DNA from: Neoechinorhynchus agilis
Taxonomy: Eukaryota; Acanthocephala
Direction: 5' to 3'
Assembly: GCA_051530055.1 (NCBI GenBank)
Contig: CM121341.1
Location: 8,370,001 to 8,434,000 of the forward strand
Length of the DNA stretch: 64,000 bases
Below the pieces are notes generated by a model. The model did not search any database, was not told where the DNA came from, and saw nothing but the letters and a program-made list of their open reading frames with translations. Positions 1 to 12,619 of this stretch are shown in pieces; the first letter of the stretch is position 1, and every line of letters begins with the position of its first letter. The translations under genes were made by a program, and so were the position numbers.

Positions 1-876
1 TGGACATCCCATTCTCGCAAAACATTCCCCCAGCTTCGATATTACATTTTTGCTGGTAGAATTTCGATTAAGACACCAGACTTCGGGCTCGTTTATGGGA
101 CCCGGCCGGGTCCACTACTTTTAAAACTCCTCGCTTCAATAATCTGTCCATTGACATCTTTTTCCAGATTCCTATGTGTCCTTTCGGCTTGACTTTATCG
201 ACGGAACTTTCACACAACTGAGGCGCTAAGCCGCACTCGAAGGGGGCCGATGGACGATCAGCCTTGCACACCAAAGGAACCCAGCGATCGGTGACGTTGA
301 ACCTTCGACATATCAACCGCATTGTGAACGCGCACACCACACGGCCACTGGGCCCTCATTAATCGATGTATGACCAAAACAGGAGCTTTATTGCACAAAA
401 AACACCAAACACCACGAGGGGCGCGTGCTAAATGTTAGCAAAACCGCGGTGATGACGCGGGGACGACGGCGCCAACAGTGTCAAGGAAAGACACAAGCGT
501 TCCTGCAAACAATATCCGCCAATTCCCACAAGAACGAAACTTCCAACTCAGGCGAATATTCTTAAACGAACGGACACATTCCCGCTCGAACGAGACGAAT
601 TTAAGACATGCAATTTACCACGTCAACTAAAATTAGGTCGATTCATTTCGCATATCTCAGCGAGCCGATTGCAAAACTGTAAGTTATTCTCGTTTCAATT
701 TTGAGACGAACATCATCATTGACATCAAAATATCAATCGATTGCCAATTAAATTAGCGTTTCCTTCGGCAATGTCATAAAATATATATATTTCGTGTTTG
801 CAAGAAACACGGAATTAATCAACAAATTTATACCTCTTACCGAGCCAGTAAAACGTATGCGGAAGCCCTTTCCAAC
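1..876. other. No gene recognised
   Basis: No supportable coding region is seen. The only structure I note is a perfect 16-bp palindrome at 98-113 (GGACCCGGCCGGGTCC). The right end may hold more upstream sequence of the LINE remnant that begins by about 877, but nothing recognisable is left. Confidence 0.4.
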
Positions 877-1745
877 ATGAGACAAAACTCCCAACGTTAT
901 TTGGACGGTTTGTCGATCTGGCAATCCCGGACAGAGATCCTGCACCTTCCGGAAAATGACCACAAGCAGTCGGCCTTGGACCTTCCCCTCATAAAGAAGA
1001 TTCACAAATCCTTTAATGATCTTCTCGACGAGGTTTCCCAAGTTCGTCTTGCGGCGTGTTCTACAAAGGAATCGGGAGCCTGGCTAAATGCTCTCCCCGC
1101 CCCGACAATCGGAACTCTTCTAGAGGATTCTACTTTAAGGGTCGCAGTTTCTTTAAGATTGGGCCAGGATATTTGTATCCCGCATCGCTGTCGCTGCGGA
1201 TCTATAGTTGAAGCCAATGGCAGACACGGCCTCAGTTGTAAAACGTCCAGAGGGAGGTTTCCAAGACACTCAGAATTGAACTCAATTTTGAGTAGAGCCC
1301 TAGATTCCGTCCACGTGCCCAATATTTAAGAGCCAAGTAACTTGTGCCGCCTAGACAGCAAGCGAACTGACGGTGTCACGGTTTTTCCATGGCGGGAGGG
1401 GAAGCCCCTTTTATGGGATGCGACTTGCGTGGACACGCTTGCCCCCAGTAATTTTCCCTTTTCAAAAAGGAGCCCTGAAGGTTCAGCGGTCGTAGCTGAA
1501 GTCCGAAAACGTACAAAATACAGAGAGCTTTTAAGGACCTATTATTTCGTCCCTTTCGCCGTGGAGCCTTGGGACCGTCAGCGCTCACTCTCCTCGACGA
1601 ATTAAGACGAAAAGGATGACGGGGGAACCGCGCTCTAGAAATTTTCTCGCTCAGCGAATCGCAATTGCGATGCAGCGAGGGAACGCTGCCAGTATACTGG
1701 CAACGTCAAGAAGTTCACAGGAATAAATTGTAATCGTTGTAAATT
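877..1745 (+). mobile_element. LINE remnant, C-terminal zinc-finger and nuclease-like domain
   Basis: The plus strand encodes the end of a retrotransposon reverse-transcriptase polyprotein. At about 1060-1330 lies the block SGAWLNALPAPTIGTLL, then a C-x-C...H-x3-C zinc motif (CRCG...HGLSC) and a GRFPRHSELN segment. A second block at 1342-1605 carries KRTDGVTVFPW and LLWDATCVDTLAPS. The spacing of that acidic pair resembles the restriction-like nuclease (PD...D) found after the CCHC motif in R2-type LINEs. Near 1660-1700 a frame still reads like the family's LAQRIAIA..QRGNAAS ending. Stops and a frame change split the domains, so it is a dead 5'-truncated copy. Two more copies lie at 3437-4075 and 57210-57866. 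The family assignment is from memory of the motif order. Confidence 0.7.
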
Positions 1746-3030
1746 AATAAATTTTAGACTTTTTCATTAAATTTTTATAGTGTGCTCTGAATTTTGACCA
1801 GGATGTCTTCATAAGGCGGTGGCACAAAAGCACGACTTATTGTTAAATATCAGTAAACGTTTAAGATTTCAAGACAACGAAAATTCATGTTGAAGTCAGT
1901 AAGTGCTTTTGAGCATCTTGGATTTTATCGATTCCTTAGTCACGTTGGATCAAAAATATCAATTGAAAAGACAGAATAGTCGGCGGCAAACATTTTGTCT
2001 TTTCAGTTATGAATTATTTGAGAAATCTAAAACGGCATTTGAAACAATTCGATGTTTCTTCATACGTTAGAAAAACCAAAGGTCAGCAATATTTGAACTA
2101 GATAATAAGATGCGGAGGAATTTAATGGAGAAAGAAAAAGTTGAGATTTTCAATCCTCATGGATTAACACATCTATCACAGGATGATTTTGTTGTTACAT
2201 TTTCTTCTATCAGTCTAGCTAGACGAGTAAGCGACGAAATCCTGAGAATCTTCATCATAAAGTCATGGCGATTGACGGTTTTAAATCATAAAACTGCGTA
2301 TAAGTAGACTTCTCTGACTTTGAATAATTAAATAGTCGTAAATAAATTTTTCACCTTTAATTCAGCAGCACCGTAATATTTTAATGGGACCAAAAACTAG
2401 ATGTTGCGTGTGTTAAATTTTTTTACTTTTGCGTGAATCTAATGCCTCGAATATGACTTTGTTCAAAAATAGGTTCTCAATTTTAAGTCCTGACGTGAAA
2501 GCTTTAACATCTCAACTGATTTTATTAAAAAGAAGGTTCTGTATTTTAATTTTTTACCAAACCCTTCGATAATATCTGAGAAATAGATCATAATTTACAG
2601 CGTCATTAAGATTCTTATTTAAAAATTTAGAATAGCATAACCAGCAAAAAGATAAAATAAACAAGACTGCTTACGTTTTAAGATTTTAGGCGTCTTTATA
2701 CGAACGCAAGTCTTTAGCCTGTTAACAAGCGAATGTTAGCCCGTTTGCTCATTGGGTAAAAAAGTATTATTTTAGCCAATCGGATCTGAAAAGAAGTTAA
2801 AAAATTTCCCAACATCGCAGGTTTATTTAGGGGCTTAAATTCCATATTAAATAAGATCACATCCAGCGAAGAAAGTAGCAATATTTTCTAAGATGATAGT
2901 TCGATGTATTTATATACTTCAATGACGTTCTTGCTAGGCTTAAAGTTGACGTTAGGAGCAAAAGAAGCATTGTATTCAAATGCGAATTAATAAATAGAAG
3001 AAAAATTATAGGAAAACGTTATATCTTTTG
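1746..3030. other. AT-rich spacer, nothing recognised
   Basis: No coding region, RNA gene or clear repeat is recognised. The short open frame at 2110-2307 has no family features and is probably chance. Confidence 0.4.
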
Positions 3031-3200
3031 CTAAAAATTTCGAGGGGCGATGATACAGACAAATGCGTCCAAGAGATTCAGACGAATCACTGTCGATCCG
3101 AGATCAGAAACATTCCTCGTACAAAACATGAGTCTGGCTGTGCAACGGAACGGAACGCTGAATCCGTCCTTACCAGGACGGCGGCTGAGTGATCCGGAGC
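3031..3200 (-). mobile_element. Fragment sharing a LINE 3'-end motif
   Basis: Around 3165-3195 is a segment (CCAGGACGGCGGCTGAGTGA) that nearly matches one at about 31003-31022 (CCAGGACGACAGCTGAGTGA), the 3' edge of the minus-strand LINE at 30957-35100. Both are followed by GATCC. This suggests a short 3' fragment of the same or a related LINE family. The rest of the segment is too diverged for me to place its limits. Confidence 0.4.
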
Positions 3201-3436
3201 GATAGTGAAAGTGATTTAACTTTAATTCCATACTAAAAGGCACACTAAATTCTAAAAAAACATGTAAATACAAAAAGCTAATAATTAGATCTCGTATTTA
3301 CCTCCCAATTGTCGAGTGGAAATGATTTGTAAATTCATCTCATCGATGAAAACAAAAATTACATATTTTTAGCTTTTGGTGTTCCTTTAAATACCTTCTT
3401 TTCCCGGCAAAGTTTCTGATTCTCTTTTTTGTATGG

Positions 3437-4075
3437 CTAAAAACAATCTGCGTGGGCCTCTCGTCGCAAGAGTCCAAAGCTCTCTCTCTTATCAGACTCA
3501 AACGACGACGTTATCCGTGCCAGGTTGTTGGCAATCTCCACTGGAGAATCAGGTGCTTGGCTGAACGCGGTCCCGCTGGCATCCGAGGGTATTCTCCGGC
3601 GAGGCAGTACGGGTCGGTTCGCAAGACATTCTGAAATCAACATGGTGCTGAGCCGGGCACTTGTTATGCGGTAAATACCCCCAATATTTTGGAACCTGCC
3701 AACCTCTGTTCCCTGGCAGGAGGGTAAATGGCTCCTCTGGGACGCCACTGTGTCGATACACTCAAGGCCAGCAATCTCAAGTTCTCAGTGGTTCAAACTG
3801 GAGGTGCAGCGAGCACTGTAGAAAGGCGGAAAACGGCGAAATACCTTGATTTAGCCAATGTGTTTGTGCCTTTTGGGGTTGAGATCTACGGATCTCTTGG
3901 TAGCGAGGCTCTTCTACTCCCGAGGGATCTGAAGCGACGCCTTCAGGTTATAACCGGCGATCCAAGGTCAGGTCAATACCTGGTTCAAAATATCAGACTT
4001 GGCCGTGTTGAGAGGCAACCCTGCAAGCATTCGGGCGACAATTGAGGACGAGGACGGCTGGGCATACCGTGGATT
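3437..4075 (+). mobile_element. Second copy of the zinc-finger/nuclease LINE remnant
   Basis: Same family and strand as 877-1745 but more worn. ESGAWLNAVPLASEG is at about 3545-3595, then GRFARHSEINMVLSRAL. The zinc-finger part seems deleted. Next come WQEGKWLLWDAT and, in another frame at about 3820-4045, KYLDLANVFVPFGVEIYG and GDPRSGQYLVQNI, which match the family's C-terminal tail (compare YFVPFAVEPW in the first copy). Several stops and frame changes mean no product can be made. Confidence 0.65.
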
Positions 4076-4436
4076 TTGGTAAGACAAGACATATGGATAT
4101 GTAAAATAGTTTTAGTTTGTGTTAAGTAAAGAAGTTGTTCAATTTGAAGTTTATTAAATGCCTTTTAAAGAAGTGACATTAAATTGACAATGTCGCCATT
4201 TTTTTAAGGAAGCGCATTTAATTATCGACGTTTCTCAGTTTCAATGATGCTTTTTCTTTTCACAAAAGCTCCACATTTTCGAAAATATTTTGAGCAGCGC
4301 GATATTTTTATCCTTTTTATACTATCCCACGTAGATCAATGTTCCCAAGAGCGTTTGATTGGAGATCAAACGCGAAAAAGAATAAACCCAAAATGGTTGT
4401 AGTACATATAGCAAGCATGTTTATTTAAATATTTCT

Positions 4437-5145
4437 TTAGTTCGAAGTATTTTCAAAACAAATCGATTGAATTAGTCGATCGCCAGTGCCTATCCGAGCA
4501 AGATACGCCAAGTTGCCGAAAAAGAGTAAATCGCAGTAACTAAAGGATGCAAGTTGAATCGAAGAAAACTTTAAAAAACACAAAAACCTATCGGTTGATA
4601 TGTTTAAAGCCCCATGCCACAAAAGAGTATCCTCGGTCACTTTAGCAAATCTATCATCTCCAAGGTGGTAGTCTTCAAATGACCATCTATGATTGGCACA
4701 TTCTTGATCCGATATGTCGTCTTTTAAAGAACATGAACGTTCAATCTCCTTTACGATGTTAGCTGCGAATTTCAAATCCACCTCGTTGGAAAGTAGCCTC
4801 CATTCAACGTCATTGTCTAAACAAGGATCAATAAGATTGGGGAAGCATACTGAAAAAAACTGTTTTACATTGAACGAAATATTTTTCATCTTTAGGATTT
4901 TCCGCGTGGATGATTCTACACTCGAAATCGATGAATTCGAATTGTCCAAACATTCGAACTTTCTCAAAACCCATCGATTCAATCGATCTAATTCCATCCG
5001 TAAATCTAAAGATTACGTAAGTGTTAGAGGTAAAGTGATTAGGAAAATTTCCCACATTAGTATATCTTCGCAACTTAGACAAATTCCATGCTGCTCCAAA
5101 ATGTTTATGATTTCATTTAAATGCGCCAGATTCGTATTAATTTGA
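4437..5145 (-). CDS. Unrecognised protein, 3' part of a possible two-exon gene
   Basis: The minus strand has an open frame of about 186 codons (4997 down to 4437, starting MELDRLNRWVLRKF), preceded by a plausible acceptor (taatctttag, about 5008). Upstream on the same strand (about 5145-5030) another frame reads NTNLAHLNEIINILEQHG, and a phase-compatible GT lies inside it, so a two-exon model is possible. No domain is recognised. The protein has aromatic and cysteine-rich stretches (SYCDLLFFGNLAYLARIG near the end) but no confident membrane segment or motif. The stretch 5150-5600 upstream shows no further clear exon. It could be a real host gene or a degraded frame. Confidence 0.4.
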
Positions 5146-5600
5146 CAGTTCTGGTCTATCTATAAAGAATTTATTATCTATAAAAGCTGAATTTATTAAA
5201 ATTGATATTAAACATTGGGAGCGAAAGGTCAGTTTTGGATTCGAAGCAAGAAAAAAGTGCTAACCTTAGGAAAAGTGAGCCTATTTTATGTGCAAAAGGC
5301 ATCTTTTTAGTCTGAAATGAAAAGAACTGTGTCCAGGTATAATTTCCGTTATTAAAAATCTTATAAAGAAAATAAAGGAAATGTCAATATATGAGAAGTT
5401 TTGTTTAGAAGTCTTCAACCCGGTAAAGAACGTTTGTTTTTATTAAAGACGTTCTACGAAGCTCGTCGTGTTCATCATCAATTTGGAAGTTATTAAACGA
5501 CGCTAAAGTTCGATAAATAGACTAAGATGATTTTTCGAAATTAACTAGCAAAGTATTGGAGTAAATATTGAGGATTGCAATCGAGTGGTGGTTAGAGATA

Positions 5601-5823
5601 TTGTTGTTATTTAGGCCACTTATCGACACCCGAGGGAGATCGCTTTGAACAGACGAACGTATAGATTTCGACTGTTTGAATCCTAATCATTTTATCAATT
5701 CAATTGCTTGTAAGTGCTGTGAATGCAATTGAATTCATAAAGTGACTCGGATTCAATCAGTCGAAATCTATACGTTCGTCTTTAACGCGATCTCTCTCGG
5801 GACAAGCGATCTAAATAACAACA
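5601..5823. repeat. Foldback (inverted-repeat) element, about 223 bp
   Basis: The left arm (5601-5672, starting TTGTTGTTATTTAG) is the near-exact inverse of the right arm (about 5755-5823, ending CTAAATAACAAC). Inner parts such as GACGAACGTATAGATTTCGA are paired by TCGAAATCTATACGTTCGTC. The loop is about 80 bp. The motif ATTGGAGTAAATATT lies just beyond the right end (5823) and also near 5554, 30 bp outside the left arm. This looks like a non-autonomous DNA element (MITE-like). No transposase is encoded. Confidence 0.75.
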
Positions 5824-5983
5824 TTGGAGTAAATATTTGAAGCTAAAATAAAATGATATTTCGTGCTTTTTGTTGACATATCTGAGATGATAGACATTAA
5901 TTTTACGAAGTGGATATAATTGTAAGATGATGAATATAGATATCAAGTACAATCTTTATGAGAAAAAAAATTAAGATAAAAAC

Positions 5984-6444
5984 TTAAGAAAGTCGTACCC
6001 ATGTAAGACAGAGTCTATCCAGTGCATTATCAGACAACTGATTTGTAACAATATTTATTTGTCCGCTTTTTATATCTGCCAAAATTGAAAGTTCCCTGGG
6101 TGTTAGTTCATTTACAAGTTTTCGGATCGATGAAGTCTGTAGTCCACTAGTTATTTTCGCAGTATTTGTCTGGAGATCATTTAGACAATCAATTAGCTGA
6201 ACCATGCTCATTGACTTCACCATCTAGATTTTTCATTTTATAGTTTTCTGGTCTTTGCTAGAAAGCACTTACGTTATCGCCTGAGCCATTAGAGCTTTTA
6301 GGATCCCAAGTCGAGTATAAATCAGATCTTGAACTTGTGTCGAGATTCTGAGGTAGGTTATTAAGACATAGTTGAAAACCCATTTCATCATTATCAACGC
6401 CATATTTCATCATCATTTCGATTGCCAATACAATTTGTTGATAC
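5984..6444 (-). CDS. Unrecognised protein, last two exons
   Basis: Two exons on the minus strand join by a clean GT-AG intron. Exon 6444-6273 (YQQIVLAIEMMMKYGVDNDE...) ends at a perfect donor (AAC|GTAAGT). Exon 6223-5984 (starting MVKSMSMVQLIDCLNDLQ) follows the acceptor aaaaatctag and ends at a stop. The 50-bp intron matches others in the window. The upstream exon starts after catctag with a split codon, so the gene continues upstream, perhaps to the open frame at 7140-6802. The product is helical with no motif I recognise. Confidence 0.5.
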
Positions 6445-6801
6445 CTAGATGTTAAGAAGGAAGGGTTTTTTAATAACTTATTAAAATAAAAGCGATCACT
6501 CTAATCACCTAGAAAGCATGTTATTACCGATACGATCCAATATATTTTTGCGTAAATTGTTGTGCCAACATTTAAAAAAAAGATGCCTTGCTAAACTTTT
6601 TTAAACTTTAAAAGAACGCGAGAGATTGAACCAGATACTGTTCTAAATTATCTTAGGTTACATATAAAAGTGGTAATAATTTGCCGGGTTTTTTTCTCTC
6701 AATTCAAAGATCTCAAAATTCATACTAACAATGAATATTTATTTTTTGTTTTATGAGATCGTAGCCATTGGACGATATGATTCGAAGAATCGTTTCGATC
6801 A

Positions 6802-7140
6802 TTATTCGCTAATTTTGAACTCAATTTTACATATAGATCTGTTCAAACACTCAATAGAATCGTATGAAATTCTATTTTTTAAAACCAAACCCGGTTTCCA
6901 AATGTACTTTATACGAATATCTTTTTGGTGTTCATTGAATGAAACCATAGATAGTTCATCGAGCAGAACACGTTTTCCGTTCACTTCTTCAATTAGTGAT
7001 CCGATTTGTAGTTTAAAAGAAAGACTGTATTCGAGAGGAACATTTGAAACGAACACCAAATTCGTGTTATCATCATCAGTTAGATTAACGAACGACAAAG
7101 TTTGAATTAAATCTTTGTTAAACGTATGTTCTTCACTCAT
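6802..7140 (-). CDS. Possible PDZ-like protein, N-terminal exon
   Basis: An ATG at 7140 opens a 113-codon frame beginning MSEEHTFNKDLIQ. Residues about 28-85 resemble a PDZ fold: NLVFVSNVP, then LQIGSLIEEVNGKRV (compare the usual LxxGDxIxxVNG), then a final strand IRIKYIW. It sits head to head with the beta-tubulin gene, 388 bp apart, so the two may share a promoter region. It may be the first exon of the gene ending at 5984, but I could not find the joining splice sites. Assignment to PDZ rests on one loop motif only. Confidence 0.4.
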   Translation of the reverse strand: MSEEHTFNKDLIQTLSFVNLTDDDNTNLVFVSNVPLEYSLSFKLQIGSLIEEVNGKRVLLDELSMVSFNEHQKDIRIKYIWKPGLVLKNRISYDSIECLNRSICKIEFKISE

Positions 7141-7527
7141 TTGTTTGTTTGTAAAGGGTACACAAAGACCGGGATTTTGGTTGCCATGGAAACCATAGTG
7201 ATAAGACCTCCCCCACCCCAAACACAGTTTCTTTAGGTTCGTATTAATCAAGAAGCACCAGTGGGAAGGAGGCAGCTGGCGGACGAGATAGGCAATAAGA
7301 AAGGTAGACATTTCAGGGTGTCTCTTGGTAGACAGAGACAAAGCAAATGGGACTTTTCATAATGGAGTAGATGGCCTATAGTCATCATAGTCGCTTCCAA
7401 TTCATAGACATACTTTGCACACCACACACACCAAGTCATCGTGGTATACTACAACAATACCATTGTTCTACATAAGGAAGCTAACAAGGGAATATAGAGA
7501 GAACCAGTCGCTCCTCTGCTTCCCATC

Positions 7528-9064
<1,537 letters not shown>

Positions 9065-9069
9065 ATAAA

Positions 9070-11920
9070 ATCGGAATTATTTGGTTCATAAGTGATTTTT
9101 GAATTGTTATAGGCACCGAAATTTCCCAATTTGAAGATCCCTGGAATCGTGGAAAAGGTCAACAAAATATTCTGAATTTTAGGCTTTTACGAATACATCA
9201 CCGTTTGCGATGTATGACTTGGTCTTTAAGTATGTTTTTTGCAAGAACGTATTTTAAGGTGTTAAAATTTATATTTTCATTCAATTAAATATCCAAGCGT
9301 TCAAATTTCCGATCTGAACGGCCAAATATCTTTATCCTCCATTAGCTCTGGTATACAGCAGTCCCTTTCTAAATTGCTGGTTCTCCGATAAAAATAGTTT
9401 TGTTGTTGCGGCCAACCATCTTTCAAGGATAAAAATTGTTCGTTATTGTTTTCGAACAAGTGAAGTCCCAAGGAAACGGCATCTTTCTCACTGAACTATT
9501 CGGTCTTTTCCGTCATCTCTACTTAAACTGACCTCCTCGACGAGAGATGGAATGCCGTTGCCAAAGCCTTACGTTTTAGAGTATTAACCAAACTTTGGCG
9601 ATTCAGCTGGGTATCGTTTCTTATGATGTTAAAATTCCAATCAGACAAGATTCCCCAACTAACCCTAATTCTTGAGTCTCTTTTTTTGCTTTTCGTTTAG
9701 AAAAAGGAATAGAAACTTCACATTTTTCGTGAGTTCTGCCCTAAGCGAAATGATCTTATTACTTTCAAGTGAAATCCTTTTTGTTGAAAAATGGGTGGTG
9801 AACTTCGTTTTTATGTTAAGGAATGAAAAGAGACGTTTAGACTTTGAAGAACCAAAGTGGATCAGTTACGAGTAGTGGTGGCGTAAGGAATACATGAAAT
9901 CCCACTGTGGATTTTTCATAAGAAGCAGGAGAAGGAAATCCGTCATATATGGCATAGCGATTATGACTTAGCAATGGCATTCGCAAGCGTTGGAGATTCG
10001 AGAATGGTGAAGAGATTGTGGGAGTCTTAAAATACCTAAAATTATCTTCCTTAATACTGGACGATTCGTGCATCTTCGGTTAGTTTCAGATGTTCTCATG
10101 TATTCTTAGTCCTTTAGAATGTTCATCAAGAAAATAACAAGAACTTTTTCGTTTAGATTTACATAGACTTTTGTGTTAGTTATAACAGAATCTCTGAATT
10201 TTCCGTATTATAAAGAGTTTACATCTTTCCATGGACAATAAACAAAATCTTTTTTAAAATTGTGATATTTCTGCTTTATTTCTTTGAATTTAACGAATTT
10301 GTAGCGCAGCTCTCCTCCGTTTAAAATCGATAGTCGGTTTATAAAAGCTTGCAACACTAATCGAGATACTCATGCTCTTGGAAAACTGCATGAAAGCAAT
10401 TGAATCCGAAGTGGTACTCAAAGCAGCAGTGTTAAGCGTCCATTAAATTAGCAGAAAGCGGTTTGCGTGGAAGCTTAATATATTTTAATTTCAATCTTAT
10501 AGAAGAAAATCGGACCATTCTTTAATTTTGTATAAAGTAGTAGAATATTTTCGCAAGACGTCTTGACTAATTTCCATGATTCCCTAAGCTCTAATAGCTG
10601 ACGAAAATAGAGAAAGAGTGTTTTCAGTGATTAACTTTAACGCTTCGGTTACCAAGAATCTGCGTGAAATCAAATCACAGGCTTCTTTTTAGCCTTCTAT
10701 GCCGGATGGACGATTTCGCTATACGAGAAAATGATTCGTCACGGGGCAAGAAATCAAATTCCGATTTCTTGAAGTGTCAAGATTTGTTTCCGAGTCAATG
10801 CACCAATATTTTTATGGATTCACAAATTTAAATATTTCTAGGACATTTCGAAGTTATATTAAATCAAATAGAGGTGTATTTCTATTGTTCCGCATAAATA
10901 TATTTTGATCATGGAGAACTTATTGTCATATACGAGCTTTCTTCATTGTGAAAAAAGTGCATAATAAATTCGAGACAGTATTGTCTCTAGAAAAAACTAA
11001 ACAATAAAGTGTTTTGAGGCGCCACGCTATTTTAAAAAAGGCTTCTTTAATTTTTTTAATTTATTGCAACCTTATAAAAATAAATATTTGCAATTTTTAT
11101 CCCGTAAGTCCCATTAATAATTTAATGTGCGTCATTTAAAGAAGGAGGCGTTAAGTGTTGAACAGAATTTAATAGTAACTCTAAACAACCTCAGGCATAA
11201 GATTTTTTCGCCTACTACAACGTTGCTCAATCTAAAGGAAAATAAGCATTTAATTTAATTGTACTTTTACACATACAAAATTTATGAGAAAAAGTGGTAG
11301 CTAATTTCTAAAAGCTGTGACAGCAGTGTTTTTTGTATGATTCGTTAGCAAATCATGTCAATGGGTTACTTATTTTTTCGTGAAATAAAGAGAGATTACG
11401 ACTTTCAATGGCATTCTTAATGGGTTTCATAAAAGATTTTAAGAGTTACTAAATGAATTTGTAGTTTTATAAATTTAGCTAAAACAACTTTGTTTTTTAG
11501 AGACCTACAAAGGAAGTCCGTTTTAAAATTAATATTTTGAATAAGCAAGCCTTACCAGTAAATCAATCCATTAATTAAAGGTAATATAAGAACAGATGAA
11601 TTGAACAAACGTTGTGGCGAGAGAATATTTTAATTGTGAACTTTTACAAATATTGAAGAATTTAATTTTTGCCAGGATAAAGGGGCCGATGATTCTTTGA
11701 TCGTTTACAATAAAGCAAGTATTTAAACCTGAGTGATGAAATTTCGAAAAAAAAGCGAGACCATCTCACGATTGAACATTTTACATTTGACAAGATTTTC
11801 TTTGTTACTGTCCTGTATATCGTTTTTTCAAAAGTCATGAGCAATCTAATGGTTATGCCAAAAAAGTTTTCCTGTATTTTCCTAGAAGGTCTTTTAACTC
11901 ACGAAGAGTATTGTAGATGA
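9070..11920. other. Non-coding spacer
   Basis: No convincing gene. The only recognised item is the dispersed repeat at about 9365-9525. Open frames near 9672-9875 and 9837-10073 overlap on opposite strands and lack family features. The remainder is AT-rich sequence without clear tandem or inverted structure. Confidence 0.4.
9365..9525 (-). repeat. Dispersed repeat, inverted copy of 58145-58260
   Basis: GCATCTTTCTCACTGAACTA at 9480-9500 and the following TTCGGTCTTTTCCGTC are the inverse of GACGGAAAAGACCGAA and TAGTTCAGTGGGAAAGATGC at 58150-58186, with one mismatch over about 36 bases. Further pairs (CACTTG, ACCATTCTTT-like blocks) extend the likeness over about 110-150 bp. The family is unknown. 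Confidence 0.55.
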
Positions 11921-12088
11921 CAATTGTTGCTCTCTCGTAAAAAGAATGCGAAGCAAACCAACGGGGTCGCCATAATTTGTACCAAACTCGTCTACCTTCC
12001 TCGCAATAACCAACTAATGTTAATAACATGCTGCAAAATCAAATTCACATGTCAAATGATAATTCTGGCATGTGAATCATTTATCAGG

Positions 12089-12610
12089 ATGATCATGGGA
12101 TCAGCTTCGTTATCGATATATGTCGTACAATTTATGATAAAATGCATTACGATGATTTTGGAACAAAAAGGACGTAACATTGAGGACGAACTTGTTCAAA
12201 TTGTTACTAAGGTTTACGGCGGAATGATCATCGCTGTAGGAATACTCGGAGTCCTTGCTGTCTCGGCCGGAATAATCAACGTTTATACTCAGAAACAAAC
12301 GTTCAAATATGTGTTCATTTCGCTGATCGGTTTCGCTCTTCTCATCGAATACGGCGTTACAATCTATATTGCAATCAGATTCGATGCAATGTTAGCCACT
12401 CTTCCACTTATAGAAAGCATTCATAAGTACTTTTCTAAGTGGTTCATATATGCAATCGCCGCCACATATCTCTTTCTGGTCACTCTGTGGAGGGCAATGA
12501 CGGTCCATTCGATTATTATCAAAAATCAAAATTTAGAAAAACTCATATATCCTGCCGTGAAAAATTATTCGGCTACTCATTTCACCACTAATCGATATAA
12601 TGACCTGTAA
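12089..12610 (+). CDS. Four-helix membrane protein, unrecognised
   Basis: The frame has four hydrophobic segments: SLSIYVVQFMIKCITMIL, then YGGMIIAVGILGVLAVSAG (glycine-rich, as in tetraspanin or claudin-like second helices), FISLIGFALLIEYGVTIYIA, and FIYAIAATYLFLVTLWRAM. The loop between helices 3 and 4 is only about 20 residues, too short for a tetraspanin large loop and without its CCG motif. The frame is open from 11924 but begins there with TTG. ATGs at 12089 and 12095 follow a likely acceptor (ttatcag, ending 12087), so translation probably starts there or in an earlier exon. The stop TAA lies inside a perfect donor sequence (CT|GTAAGT), so a further exon is possible. Confidence 0.55.
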   Translation: MIMGSASLSIYVVQFMIKCITMILEQKGRNIEDELVQIVTKVYGGMIIAVGILGVLAVSAGIINVYTQKQTFKYVFISLIGFALLIEYGVTIYIAIRFDAMLATLPLIESIHKYFSKWFIYAIAATYLFLVTLWRAMTVHSIIIKNQNLEKLIYPAVKNYSATHFTTNRYNDL

Positions 12611-12619
12611 GTAAATGCT

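Noticed and set aside
68-340. 90-residue minus-strand frame at the window start
   Set aside because: No motif, no splice signals and no support beyond being open.
4437-7140. A single Inturned-like (INTU) gene joining the PDZ-like frame and the 4437-4997 frame
   Set aside because: A separate minus-strand gene with its own stop (5984) lies between them, and the likeness is only a few residues.
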